Assembly: GCA_025449115.1 (NCBI GenBank)
Contig: JAHLKC010000027.1
Location: 186,001 to 250,000, forward strand
Direction of reading: 5' to 3'
Origin: Chytridium lagenaria
Taxonomy: Eukaryota; Chytridiomycota; Chytridiomycetes; Chytridiales; Chytridiaceae
DNA: 64,000 bases
The notes below the pieces were generated by a model. It was not told where the DNA came from. It was given only the letters and a program-made list of their open reading frames with translations, and ran no database searches. The position numbers were made by a program, and so were the translations under genes. Below, piece after piece: positions 48,525 to 60,650 of this stretch (the stretch's first letter is position 1; each line of letters begins with the position of its first letter).

Positions 48525-51500
48525 ATGTCTTCTTCAACAGCCGTCGTCCAGGCCTTCTTGAAGAAAGACACCATCTTCACCATCCCCTCGCTTGTAGGGC
48601 GCCACAAACAAGATGCTGATACTGAAAGTGACAGCAATCCTCTCAAGTTTAAAGGCTCATCCAGTGATGATGCCCTTGCCGCTGACATTGACAGGACAGC
48701 GAGGAGTGAAGCCTTAGTGCTCTTCATCGCGTCGGCTTGCCATCTTTCCACTTTTAAAAGATTCATCGTCATCCTCGGAAAAGATTATACAACTTGCGCA
48801 TCTTCTTGATGCTGTTTCCATTAGATCTTCCCCTCACTTCATGGCAGGCGTCATTGGCCATCTTCCGTACAATGTTGTCAAGATGCTGGTTTCGCTTGTC
48901 TTCTTTGATGGAAAAAGGGATCATGACCCCACTGTTGTCGAGTTATTTCTTGCAAAAAAGTCTCTGAACACTCCTGTTGCGGCCGACAAGCGATTCAGGC
49001 GTTTTGCAAAGTATCTTGCGAACTCAGATGCCTTACATCAGTCGCTTCTACGATCTTCGCGCGTGCTCATGAACCAGTTCTCTTCACCCTTTGCCATGAC
49101 GCAAGAAACTATGCCGGCGTTTACTGTTTATGATGAGGCTAACGATGGTCAAGCCCGACCTGGGTTTTTAAGGCGATCGCTGGACTCACAAGAGTTGAGG
49201 CATCCAGTACTCCATAGTGCTTCCTCAAAAGGTTAGTGATAAATATAAATTCACAATACAGATAGTACTTTAGATGCCGATGAAAAGAAGCTTTGGCACG
49301 AGCAATCCGATCCACCAAAGATGTCACCTTCCGTCGTTCCCAACCTACGCATGTTTAAAAGAGCCTTTAAAGTGTTCACTTGTGGACTTCTCGAAAACGT
49401 CGACCTTGGACGTGACAAAGCTATCATCGCAGGTGGTGCAGTCTCTGCTTGTCTTACGCCTTGGCCTAAACATCTTTACGACCTGTGGGCTCAAGAAACA
49501 TCTGCAGAGATATCATGGAAAGAAAGTTGGGTCTCCCCGTTGAGATCGCCAGGTTGATTGATACGTTTGGCCGGGTAGTAAAGACTCGCGAAGAGCGCCT
49601 TGATGTAGCCCTTATGAACTTCTTCTCTGTGGAGGAGTGTCCATATATGGGGAGCGATATTGATGTCTTCTTCATATGCCCCTCTGGTTCGACTGACGTT
49701 GATCAAGCCGCCCAACATCTCCCAAAAATCCACTCCCAAGTTCTTCAAAACCGTGAGAAGGTTGATTTTTCATTCGTCTCTCTTGAAAAAGACCCTCTCA
49801 GTAAAGCGCACTGGATCTGTGATTTAAAGGAAACTAGCTTTTACAAAGATGCTGAAGCCGCCGAAGACTATTTCTGGATGGCGAACCAAGAATCAAAGGG
49901 GCTCAGCTATGATCACTTCATGGAACACGGGTATGGTCATGATGGCGATATGACAATGGATGAAAAGAGATGGTCTCCTGCTCTCAAGAGCGCCGTTGCC
50001 AGTCGATTTAAGTATTTATGGACGGTCAGGACCAGGAACTCTGTTACAATTTGTGGATGCCATCCTGTGAGACACACACAGTTAATGATGATGGCCGTCC
50101 GAGCGCCAGAGCAGATAGTGTATCCATTTGATTTGGACTGTGTCTCCGTCTTCTACGACGGAGAGAACGTTTATGCAACCGAGTAAGTCTGAGTGCAGTT
50201 TTCATCTAAAACACATCTACTAATTGGTGTTTTGTTCTTAGTCGTGCTTTGAGGTCATTCAATACCAAGTCAAACTTTGTTGACGTCAGATCTTTATCGG
50301 ATCGTGCGAGAGCAACGAGGATGGTAAAATACGCAACGCGCGGATTTTCGACACTTGTTTTTGAGACATGTCGCCATGAGCCTCGTTGCGATGTGGACTT
50401 ATCTACTTCAATTAGTGATATTTTGTTGAGGCAATTCCCCAAGTTGGTCAAATTTGACGAAGATTTGAAATGTTAGTGTTTGATCTGATTTAATTGACAC
50501 TTTCCTCTATTCCCCCTTATTTAAACTTTGCTCAAGAATTTTTATAGTTCTTTTGTTAACCATCTCCCTTTAATTGCATCCATCTATACTGATAATATAT
50601 TATAGCTAAGAGCGAGAAAGAAGACGGATATTGTGTTAGGTTTAACCCAGACCTGGGCAATCCAGAGATGGAACCATACACCATATCTCTTGGGATGGAC
50701 TATGTAAACATCCCTTTAAAATCATTTCACATTAACATACTTAGGTCTCAACGCCGCTTGTTTACGGCCCCACCATAGATCCTTCCGTCCTCATCGCTCA
50801 GATTCAAACTTTTGAGAACCCTTCCCACCTCGACCTTGACCTTCAATACCACGAACCCCTCGTCATCCGACTCCGACACAAGCTCACCTCAAATGTTGAG
50901 AAGTTCAAAAAATCGCTCCTAAAACCCTGTGGAAGGAATGATCAGTTTATTCCTCTGCAGTTTAAGCATGTCAAGGATACGTGGCTTGCGAGACGGGTGA
51001 AGTTTGCGACCGCTTTTCATCTTTGTTATATGTGTGGACGGGATGTGGGGGTTGGGGAGGGGGAGACGGGAGACGATTGTAGAGTGGAAAGTGTGAAGAG
51101 CGAGGATGATGGGGATTTGATGGAGGAGGATGAGAAGGTTGATGAAGATGAAGGTGATGAAAATGAATTGATGGAGGAGGATGGTGACGCCGTCGAACAG
51201 AATCTCGGTGCATCAGGAAATAATTCGAGAAACCCCGACGAGAATTCAAGCCAGATTCCTGCCGATACGTCGTCAAGCTCAACTCCCGCTTCCAAGAAAG
51301 TGGCTCTCTGCGAAAGCTGCGACGCTCTCAACAAGTCCAAACGCGACCAAACCGTTAACCTTACCGGTAAATACGCCGTCGTCACTGGTGGACGCGTCAA
51401 GATTGGGAAAGCCGCTGCTCTAAAGCTCTTGAGGTGCGGAGCGACCGTTGTGGTTACGACACGCTTTCCGCTGCTCCTTTTAAAAACATACAAGGATCTC

Positions 51501-52545
51501 CCTGATTCCGACCTATGGTGGAGTCGCTTAAAAGTGTATGGGTTGGATTTCAGAAACGTCGGAGAGGTGATGAAGTGGGTAGCTCATTTGAAAGGTCCGA
51601 TGGGGTTGCCAAGGATCGATATTTTTGTGCAGAACGCTGCACAAACGATAGCTAGACCCCCGAGTACTACAGGCCTATGGTTCAAGCTGAAGCGGAACTT
51701 GCCGCGACCATGCCGGTTGGGCTGCAAGAAGCTTGGATTAAGTTGGTTGATGGTGGATACGATGAAGGGCCTAGCCAGGCGTTGCTTTTGCCTGGTTCTG
51801 ATACGAATGTTTGGGAAAGTGAAGCTATCGAAAAACTTGGTATCAAAAACCGAAATGCCGTTTCAACGTCTGCGCTTATGACGCAATGGAGTTTAAACGG
51901 GAATGCGCCAAAAGCCTTGACAAACATGGAAGATATCGTGCCTAAAGATTGGAGTGTGGAGAGCACCGAAGACCCTATAGACCCTCGCAGTGTCACGACC
52001 TGGAACACTCAGCTCAATTCAGTACCCATCTCGGAAATGGCTGAAGTTATGGTGATCAACGCGTTCGTACCCACTATCCTTCTTCAAAAACTCCAGCCCC
52101 TTCTATCAACCACAACAACACCCCGCTCTTCGCCGTCGTTTGTTGTCAACGTATCGTCGCGGGAGGGAAATTTCACCGCCCCCACACTTGGGGGTGGTAG
52201 TGGTGTTGTTGGTGGAGATTTCGGCGGCGACGATACCGCTAGTGTGCACCCTCATACGAATATGGCTAAAGCCGCGTTGAATCGCCTTACGCAGACTTGT
52301 GCGTCGGCTTTGATACGGGAGGGTGTTTATTGACTGCTGTAGACCCAGGGTGGGTTAGTATCATGGGACCGGCTGTTACTGCGACTGGGATGAGTGAACG
52401 TGAGGGAGGAAAGACGCCGATTGTGCCGCCATTGACGGAGGAGGATGGTGCGGCGAGGGTGCTGGATCCGGTTTTCATGGGATTGAGGGAAGGCGTGTTG
52501 CTTCATGGGATTTTGTTGAGAAACTTTAAACCCGCTAGTTGGTAG
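48525..52545 (+). CDS. Fusion: nucleotidyltransferase-fold + zinc ribbon + SDR oxidoreductase
   Basis: Apparent three-part protein, about 1,250 residues. Part 1 (48525-50470): a helical N-terminus, then IIAGGAVSACL and SDIDVFFI, the GG...DxD pattern of the pol-beta NTase fold, followed by FDLDCVSVFYDGENVYATDR, NTKSNFVDVRS and MVKYATRGF. That order matches a poorly known eukaryotic family. Introns 49232-49273, 50183-50241, about 50471-50605 and 50703-50745 splice it onto part 2, a zinc ribbon (CYMC at 51025, CESC at 51310) split by an acidic insert. Part 3 is an SDR: TGGRVKIGKAAALKLLRCGA, GLDFRNV, VQNAAQT, VNVSSREG, HPHTNMAKAALNRL, TAVDPGWVS. The SDR Tyr position (YxxxK) is Thr. Frame slips at about 48760, 49500, 51660 and 52325. 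Two adjacent genes remain possible, but I see no stop or start at the joint. Confidence 0.72.
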
Positions 52546-52752
52546 CGCTCTTCTCACTTTACATAAAAATAAACCTAGCACCTTTATATATGAAAAAGCT
52601 TATCTTTCAGTGTATATCAAGTTTGACAAAAGCTGAGCACTTTACAGATGCGAAGCGAGTATGGAAAGAGGCTTTTTCTGGTTCAAAATAGGTTTATTGC
52701 ATGCAAAACCCTACAACTCCAACAGCAAAGTAAAAGTAGCAACAAAAGAAAG

Positions 52753-53922
52753 TTAAACGTTCACCCCGAATTCCTTCAACACCCCCACAACCTCCTCAAA
52801 TCTCTTCCTGTCAGCATAAAACGCCGCTGTGCGTCCCTTAAAATCCCGCTTTCCAGCCCCATCGGGCCCCACAATCTCACAAAGATACTTTACAACTTCT
52901 GCGTGGCCAAAATGCTGCCAGATGCACCGCATTCCTCCCTTCAGGCGTCACTGCTTCAACTCCGCTCTCCTCTTTCCCGAGCTTCTCCATCACCGACTTT
53001 ACAACCTCCAGGTTTCCCGCCGCCGCCGCCACATGGATAAGCGGCACGGAAGCGTTCTCAGGTTCACGGAGTAAAAAGAACCGCCCCGAAACCTCAACGC
53101 CTTGACGAAGAAGAAGTAGCACGGCGTCGAATTCCCGCCAAACAGCAGCGTTTTCAATGGGTCGTCGACCGTAGAAATCACGAAGCTCGGGGTCGGCTTG
53201 GACAGAGAGGAGGTAGTTGAGGGCTGGAATGTTGCCAGTCATGGCGGCAACGTGGAGAGCGCTGCGACCTTCACGATCCGCGAGGTTCGGGTTGCATTTC
53301 TTGACGTCAATGAGGTGGCGGAGCAAGTGCAAGAGAGTGTGGGAATTAGAACAGGCTGTCATGAGACCTGCTTGGAAGGCGCGGACGCGGCCGGGAAGTG
53401 CGAGAAGGTTTTGGGTATGGTCGAGAAACAGTGAGAGTTCATCAACGGTTGTCTCCCTGGATCGGACAGCATCCACAACCCCTCCAGGATTAACGGGGGA
53501 ATCCCGAGGTAAGGAGGACACGTAGAAGCGACATGCGATGAGCAGCATCTGGGATGTGAAGAACTAGACCGATGGCGTTGGGCCAGTGTTTTGGGAACAG
53601 GTGGTTGGCTTGGATGAGGTTTGAGAGGATTGTTTGCGGCGTCTGGGAGGTGGATGAATTTGGAGGTTGGGGAACGGACGAGATCTTTAATGTCGTGGCG
53701 GGAGGCTAGGATGATGGATTTTGGCCGAGATGAGGATGTCCAAAGGTTATGACGAATGGATCGATTGAGGGTTGATAGACGACAGAGATCTGGAAGGTTT
53801 TGGGCAGCATGGATCACGATGGACGACCAGACCTCAACAGGAAGCTGATCATTATGATGATGCGAAGAGACGTGGGGATACGTCAGGGAGGGCGATGCCG
53901 TAAGTTTGCTGGATGAGACCAT
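52753..53922 (-). CDS. F-box/ankyrin-repeat protein
   Basis: Likely substrate receptor of an SCF ubiquitin ligase. The start MVSSSKLTASP (53922; an in-frame ATG at 54018 is an alternative) leads to an F-box-like helix set, LPVEVWSSIVIHAAQNLPDL with CRLSTLNRSIRHNLW. Further on are ankyrin repeats: NPNLADREGRSALHVAAMTG, LRDFYGRRPIENAAVWREF, PLIHVAAAAGNLEVVKSVM, PEGRNAVHLAA, then after a frame change HFGHAEVVKYL and DFKGRTAAFYADRKRFE. The TAA at 52753 ends the last repeat. Slips occur near 53620 and 52925. It converges with the NTase-SDR gene, with 207 bp between stops. Fungi carry many such genes; the target is unknown. Confidence 0.75.
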
Positions 53923-55037
53923 GGTTTCCCTCTTGTGTGCGGTGATTCGGGGTATCAAATGGATTTCAGTCAGAAGGCCAACCTTGTCACCCCTTTTTAT
54001 TTTGATCCCAAAACACATCCACCCCTCATTACGCCAGAATTCTTAGAGTCGTAGTCCTGGCGCCATAGGATTGCGGACGTTGACGAATCTGCTAAAAAAT
54101 AGTCAACGAATGCAGCGATAGTGGGACGTTCGTTTATGGTTTTTTACCCCAATTTGATAGGGGTTCGTGTTAGTATTTATAATTAAACAAATCCTCGTTA
54201 AAGTATGTTGACTTAATCTAAAGACGGTCTTGTGTTGCCAACTTAACGACGTCGTCGAGGGAATCGACACCTGGCCTGATGTGATCGGAAAGGAAGTTTT
54301 TAGACGTATATATATACAACACGAACGCGCATATATATGCCAACACCATTGTGTATTGGACGTGAAATGCTTCTCACCTACGGTTATGAGTGCTGGCCTG
54401 CATATTATTGCGTGTGACGTATAGGATGAAGGCGAGGCTTGATGCGTCGCGTGGTTCTTTTTATGGCCGAGGGTTGCAGCCATTCTGCTGATGAGACTCC
54501 ATCTTGTACGGGCCGATGAGCCTTGGTAATGTTTGGTTTTTTGGTGAATTTTTATTTTTTATAATATAATTAGTTGGAAAGTGGCCGTCTATATCGTTAC
54601 AGAAAGCTCAGTAACCATATAACTAAAGTAAACAATAACATGGAAAAGAGAATAGAACATCAAAATTTGCGAGCATTCCATCGTTTTCCTCGCTCCAACG
54701 GACAATTCCTCGAAATCTCCACGGTCTGAAACCGAGGATACCCAACGTCACGAAATCTGCATCGACACGGGGACGACCCACGACAGTCTGCTGCATCTAA
54801 AAGATTTTGATTATAAGAATATTGATATTGACGCGCTTCGTAATTAAAAAACACCTTCAAAAATGTGTTATTTAAACGTTGTTTTTGATATGAAAAATGT
54901 GAAGTTCTTTCTCGTATTAAGGTAAATGTTATGACAACGTACAGTGTATAAGTATTAATTATAGATAATGGATAACCTCCTTGAACTCCACCCAATGCGC
55001 CAACACCCCCGCCCCCATACCAATAATCCTTAACCGT
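53923..55037. other. 1.1 kb without a resolved gene
   Basis: Holds the F-box gene promoter and the Ctf8 3' flank. Open frames at 54103-54483 (-) and 54660-54995 (-) have no recognisable domain; the second is cysteine-containing near its end but lacks a start signal. AT-rich microsatellite-like ATATAT runs lie near 54307-54338. Confidence 0.4.
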
Positions 55038-55639
55038 TCAACCCTTCTCCTTCTTAAACGCCGTCAACCCTCTATTCTCTTCACTAATAATCACACTCGG
55101 CCTCGCATCAAACACATACTTCCATTTCACAACCGTAACAATCTCCATCTTCATCTTTGGCTTCCCTTCCGGCTGTCCAACAAGGCCGCCTATCCTTTGA
55201 GTGTCATCAACATCCGTCATCATTGTATCTGTTGCCGTTGTTGTATCTGTCGCCGCTGTCTCCATCAGAGCATCTTGTCTTGGAACAGGAGGCGTAAGGT
55301 GGAGTTTCCGTATAACAGCCACAGGTTTCTTTAACGCCGTTTTCTTCCCCGTCAACCGATGTTTCCCAACAACAAGATGATATTTCTATTTGCTGTTAGC
55401 ATTCAACAGCCCCTTGTGCGGGTTCGACTTACATCTCCACTCTGACTCAACCTTCCAACTTCCTTGCCTGCAAACATTTGAATCGATGCGGCACCTGGCG
55501 CTGAGGCGACGGAGGGTTCGTCACCGGCTTCGAGGGTACCTTGAAGTTCGATGAGGACAAAGTCTTCGAGAGGGGTAGGGGTATCATCGGGGTGTGAGTT
55601 GTTGGGATGTGTTTGGCGAAGGGGTATGAAGATCTGCAT
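55038..55639 (-). CDS. CTF8: Ctf8, subunit of the alternative RFC clamp loader
   Basis: Small subunit of the Ctf18-Dcc1-Ctf8 replication factor C complex, which loads or unloads PCNA and supports sister-chromatid cohesion. Start MQIFIPLRQ (55639). Family signatures in order: EDFVLIELQGTLE, AGKEVGRLSQSGD, and after the intron about 55429-55382, YHLVVGKHRLTGKKTALKKP with VAVIRK, then VTVVKWKYVFDARPSVII before the stop. An acidic/Thr-rich insert (METAATDTTTATDTMMTDVD) lies before the last strand. About 183 residues, within the usual range. No frame correction is needed. Confidence 0.88.
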
Positions 55640-56009
55640 GACAGTGAATGAATGTCCGAATTTCGGACTGCAATTAAACTTTTGAGAATTTGTCACTGGT
55701 TTCTTCGCGAACCTCAATGATATGATGATAGCAGAGATCTTTTCCTTTGAGCAGTCGACATCGACATAATGTTCCTTTACGTGACTTACCGTAACACGTT
55801 TTAATTAATAAACAAACACCTCCGAAGTTGTTTTCGGGTTTTGTCTAATATCGCACAGCAAACTTTGCGAGCACAGTTGGCACACTTTGCGAGCACAGTT
55901 GGCACATTGGCAAACGGCAAATTCATGATACCTCTTCTCCGTCAATCTCAACGAGTATTTAAACTCTCACTCAAACATTTATTGTTTCCTCAGAGCCACA
56001 GAAGTCCTC

Positions 56010-56183
56010 ATGATCCAGACGCATATGCACTGGTTCCTGGTCCTTCTGGTGATTTGGTGCTTCACCGCATCAACAGCCACGGCTTCTCACCCCGCGCAGC
56101 CACTTTCGACCGACTCTAACCTTGAGGTTCCAGTGGTCCGTCGCGACGCGGTTATCACGATTTTGCCGAAGGAGCCGCCTTGA
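56010..56183 (+). CDS. Possible small secreted peptide
   Basis: A 57-codon frame begins with a strong signal-peptide-like stretch (HWFLVLLVIWCFTASTATAS) and continues into VVRRDAVITILPKEPP before TGA TAG. The dibasic RR could be a processing site. Frames following at 56122-56382 might be the continuation if a base is missing near 56180. It lies 370 bp from the divergent Ctf8 start. Nothing outside this composition supports it. Confidence 0.3.
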   Translation: MIQTHMHWFLVLLVIWCFTASTATASHPAQPLSTDSNLEVPVVRRDAVITILPKEPP

Positions 56184-57390
56184 TAGTACTGCTACCTACG
56201 CAACTTATATTGTCATTCCCGTAAACACTTCGACCGCTCGACCCTTGAGTAGGTCCGGAAGGGTATGGTTACCAACCGTACAACTCTACTCTTTACGAGC
56301 GGATTTGTTTTCTTGGACCCATCTTCCCGTCATCTGGCGCCTTGACGTAAAAAAAGGAGCCCCCACTCTCACTACGCTCTGAATTATTTGTTTGGCTGTG
56401 TCTTTCGAGACATGGTCTGAGGAGTTCAAATCTTCTCCAGGGCATGTTAAAATAAAAAGGCTAGCTCGCAATTGCTCGACTTGCATTTGTTTATTCGCCA
56501 GCAGTAATCATTAAAACTCTCCCAAAATGTTTTCGACGTGCCAGGGTCGGAAACTCGAAAATAATGCACTCATATATAAGTCACCCGAAAAGATACGGTC
56601 TTCAAGTTTCTGCATACTTAACCTATGTATATAAGTGACGTAGATGCTGCTTTGATGTGTGCCTTTCAAGTTTAAATTTCTCACTAAAACTATTCTGCGG
56701 TTAAAGGAAGAATGTATAATATAGGTGATTTTCGGTACACGTATTGCAATGACACCCTCAAGATACAAAAATGCTTCACTTTGCTGACGTTAGAGGTAGA
56801 ACGGGAGTAATAATCATAAGTGAAATACGAGATCATACTCACAATATGAAGCCAAGAATTTCATTAGGAAAGTTGACATGCGCGTAAGAATTCAATGCCC
56901 TTACACGAAAACCTTGAAAATCGTTTGAAAAAGCCAGGATCATCGAATCCACATATCTTATTGAATAAACCAAACTGCATGATCAACAATCTTTCCACAA
57001 GATAAAAAAAAACAACAAAGCAATGGCCGTCAAAAATAGGGCAAGAAGTTTAACACGCAATATGCTAGCGCATAGTAATGGAAATAGAACAAATATAGAG
57101 ATACGACCATACAATAAATTGAAAATAATACAGCAAGGGACCGGAATAAAACCCCTCAAACGTCCCCAAAAAACACACACAATAACAGAGGAAAAAAGTC
57201 GGGGAGGGGGTATAACTATGATAAGGTTTATGTTTTTTAAGGTTTCTGGGTTTAACGGAGAGTTAAGTTGGTTTAAGAAATGGAATAAGGGATAACTATG
57301 TGATATATACGACTGAATATAAAAAACAAAAAAAAAAACAAGCAGCAAAACAATACCAGTATTTGCTAGATAAAGAATAATGAAAATTCA
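56184..57390. other. 1.2 kb gene-poor AT-rich stretch
   Basis: Only short frames without motifs. The right end is A-rich, consistent with the 3' flank of the minus-strand ELL-like gene. Confidence 0.4.
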
Positions 57391-60249
57391 TTAAGAATCT
57401 CTATTCATCTCCTCGCCATAGCCTCCTAGCTTTGGCCGCAATCTCTCTAGCCTCCCTCCCAACCTGTCATACTCCTCCACAAGACCCTTAACCCGTCCAT
57501 TCAACTCGCCAATTCCTTCACCCTCTCCAACACACTCGCGATAAGTCTCCAAGCCTCGGTTCCAGGTAACACGGGTGCGGGATTGGGTGTAGCCCGGTAG
57601 GCGGCACGGAAGCGGAGGAGAGGTTGGAGACGGGCGTGGAGTTTGGTTTGGCGGTCTACGCGGAGGTCGAATTGGGTTTGAAGAACGGTAAAGGGTGTCG
57701 AGGGCGATAGGGAGGCGATGGGGATTAAAGAAGTTTTGGTGATGGGTTGAGTGCGAGGACGTTGTGAGAGGATGTTTCATCTATAAAAAAAGTAATTAGT
57801 TTCAAGTCCAAACATTGAAAAATGAACGGAAATGCAAATGTGAAAAAAAAGGCTCACCAGACTCCACACTACCAGGACTATCCAGCTCCCTCTTTAAACT
57901 CTCACACCTTCATCCTCCACAACCTCACCCTCCTCCTCCCCATCCCTCTCTGTCTTCTCAACCTTCCTCGCAACAACCGGTGTTGCCGCCGCATCCTTTC
58001 TCACAACCCTACCGATCCCATACATCTTCGCCTTCTCTACAGCCGCCGACGAAGGCGGCTTTAAAGCGACAGCCTGCTTTGACGGCGAACCATCTTTGAC
58101 AGGGACAGGTGGTTTCTCAACTTTACCCGTACTACTCTTCGCCGACAACTTCGACATGGCAGAACTTGATTTCGTTAAAGCAGGTGTTCCAGTCTTCCCC
58201 AAATCGTTCTTGACAACCTTCCTCGCTAACGGTTTCCCAGAGCTCGACGACGAAATCTCACTCCCCGTCGAAGAAGTAGGCGACACCTCCTCACCATCAG
58301 CCTTCACCCCAGTCTTCAAAGTCACCGGCTTTAAAGTTTTAGAAGTTGACGGTTTCTGCAACTTCAACTTCGCAGCACTCGACAACGCTGACACAACAGG
58401 TGACGTTTCCGGCTTTTTTTAGTAGGAACCGTCACCGTCCACCAGTAGAGTGATTCCGGATAGGCGGGGACTGATTCACGCTTCTTGGGTTTTGCAGCAG
58501 TGCGCTTTTTGACGGCAGGAGGTGGAGTTGGAGTAAGGGTTGGGGTTGAAGAGGCAGTCGGAGGTGTAGGAACGGTAGCAGGGTTCAAAGGTGGGGACGG
58601 GAAGGATGTAGAAAGCGAGTTCATTGTTCGACGACGTTTAGTAAGTTTAGTTGGTGATCCACCGTCATCTTCCGCCGGCTTCTTCGATTTTACTGCACTA
58701 CTTGACGACGCAATGGCCGCAGGTTTATCCGAACGTTTCCGTTTCGTCGACGCCACGACTTTTTTATCGGCCTCCTTGGGTGATATCCGTCCACCAGGTC
58801 CCAATTTAGTGGGAATAGGAGGGGAGTTGGATTCGGACGGATTCACCAGGTTTTGCCATTCGGGGCATCAGGAGGGGGTTTAAGGAGGGTAAAAGCGATA
58901 CGAATATTTTGAAGAACGAGTTCGCGGTCCTTATATGTGTAGACGGACCACTGATAAGGGTGAACTTCGCGATATGTTTGGCTGCGGAGAATGTATTGGC
59001 CATTGGATTGTGATTTGGCAATCTGTGATTAATGAAATCACCAATAAAGGTTAATAATGGATAACCGGAATTGAGTCTTGCATGCACAAAAAAAGTTAAA
59101 AGAATCTCACTTGAGGCAAAAGTTCCATAATCTGTGGCTCCAACTCCTTCCCCATCCTCTTTACAATCTCAGCGGGAGCAATAGGTTTCGGTGCAATAAG
59201 ATGCACAAGTTTCTTTCTAAATTCCTTTTCCGCTTCAGGATTTGACACCTTCGGGTTTTGAAGGTGCTGCTGAAGTCACGATCGGAGCGGATGGTGTGGG
59301 AGCAGATGCAGGTTTTGAGATGGAGGAGGATGTGGTGAGGGTTTTACGGGCGGCGAGGCTGGAAGTAGCAGTTTTGGAACGGGAGTTGGAGGCGAGTTTG
59401 CGAGCTTTCGCGGCGGAAGCAGAGGCTTCACGTTCTAATTCTTGGGCGTCGACCATGACGGTGCTAAGAAGAAAAAAGGTGTGAGAAAAGACGATGAGGT
59501 GCAATAGATGGTCGGTCAAGATAATGGGAGGATGACAATAGGTAACTCAATATGGAATCCTTTTTGGTCCGTATGTGCGGGCGGGACCAAAAAAGGGATA
59601 TATTCAAATGGTGACGACTATTAGCACACTTCTCAGTGGCAGCAGCAGCAGCTTTTAAACAGCACTTGCATCCAGATGTGCCAACCACAACAACCACAAC
59701 AAGAACAACAATAACAACGATGCCAAATAAAAAAACCCTACTATGGTTCACACACCCACTCACCTGTGCGTCTCCTTCTTTTTTCCCTCCAACTGCATGC
59801 CGTTCCGCAGCTGAAGTTTCTTTGCCTGACTCAACGTCTGCTTCAAAGCAATTTGCGAGGACACCTTTCCCTGAAACGCCATCTTCCCTCTTCCCGGTCC
59901 CGTCGACGGATCTATCCGATAAATCTCTGTAGGCGGCACGGTCGAATTGTGACTCTTCTCGCAGTCAAAGCCGTTGATGACATTGGAGTAAACTCAAACA
60001 CATCAGTGCCGATGATTAAACCAGAGGCTTGGGAAACGGATTTTGAGGTGGAGCGGGAGGGTGGAGCGGTGGTGAATCTTATCCTAACGGAAGTGGATTG
60101 GCTCTGATGGCAGCGAGGGCTTCAGGAGTAAGACGGAGGGTGGCAACGGCACGGGATGTTGAGTTCGGAGGTTGGGGTTGGATGGAATGTTTTGAAGAGA
60201 CAGACGGTGGTGTTTGGACGGCATACCGCCGTTGAGGATCGAGAGGCAT
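57391..60249 (-). CDS. ELL-like RNA polymerase II elongation factor
   Basis: Nuclear transcription elongation factor (super/little elongation complex in animals; Ell1 in fission yeast). Start MPLDPQRRYAV (60249). The N-terminal domain begins VATLRLTPEALAAIRA; later FQGKVSSQIALKQTLSQA and QLRNGMQLEGKKKETHR run to a donor at about 59762. A winged-helix follows: FRKKLVHLIAPKPIAPAEIV, KRMGKELEPQI, then after an intron SNGQYILRSQTYREVHPYQW and KDRELVLQNIRIAF, matching the ELL pattern. A long Ser/Lys/Pro-rich linker leads to a C-terminal helical region (LEEYDRL-like, 57391-57560) that could be the occludin homology domain. Slips occur near 60100, 59930, 59250, 58850, 58410 and 57600-57800. The C-terminal frame is the least certain part. 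Confidence 0.7.
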
Positions 60250-60600
60250 GATTTCAGACCCTCAGACTTCAGAGGATGTGAGAGAAGGTATTTAAGGCTC
60301 TCTGGGTGAAGAGGTGATGGACGGCGTTGGTTGTTTGGGGCGTCAACAGACAACAGCGAGATGAGATGGTAATCGCTCGAAAGAAGGACCGAGGCTTTTT
60401 TGGCCTTTTGGGAGGAATGACCAACTTTCTCCCTGCCAATCACAGGGCGTTTAGGGGGCAGACTGAAACGAAGGACGTAGTGCTATAAGACCCGTACGAG
60501 AGAGGTGACGACACCTACTGCACACCTGAGCAAGCAAGGCACGCAGCAGGAAATGGAGGTGAGAGGGGGGTTCTGATGGTTTAGGCTGTACGCCAACTGC

Positions 60601-60650
60601 TGGATGGATGGATGGATGGATGGATAGATAGATAGATGGATGGATAGATG
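60601..60650 (-). repeat. (GGAT)n/(GATA)n microsatellite 5' of ELL-like gene
   Basis: About twelve GGAT/AGAT units on the plus strand, reading as ATCC/ATCT in the sense of the minus-strand ELL-like gene, about 350 bp 5' of its start. Confidence 0.8.

Noticed and set aside
54660..54995. Minus-strand frame ending in a Cys/Arg-rich segment that looked like a cystine-knot fragment
   Set aside because: No start or signal peptide, mostly AT-rich translation, and the cysteine spacing fits no family.
57391..57780. Separate 129-residue protein
   Set aside because: It lies where the C-terminal region of the ELL-like gene belongs and shares its strand; a frame slip explains the apparent independent start.
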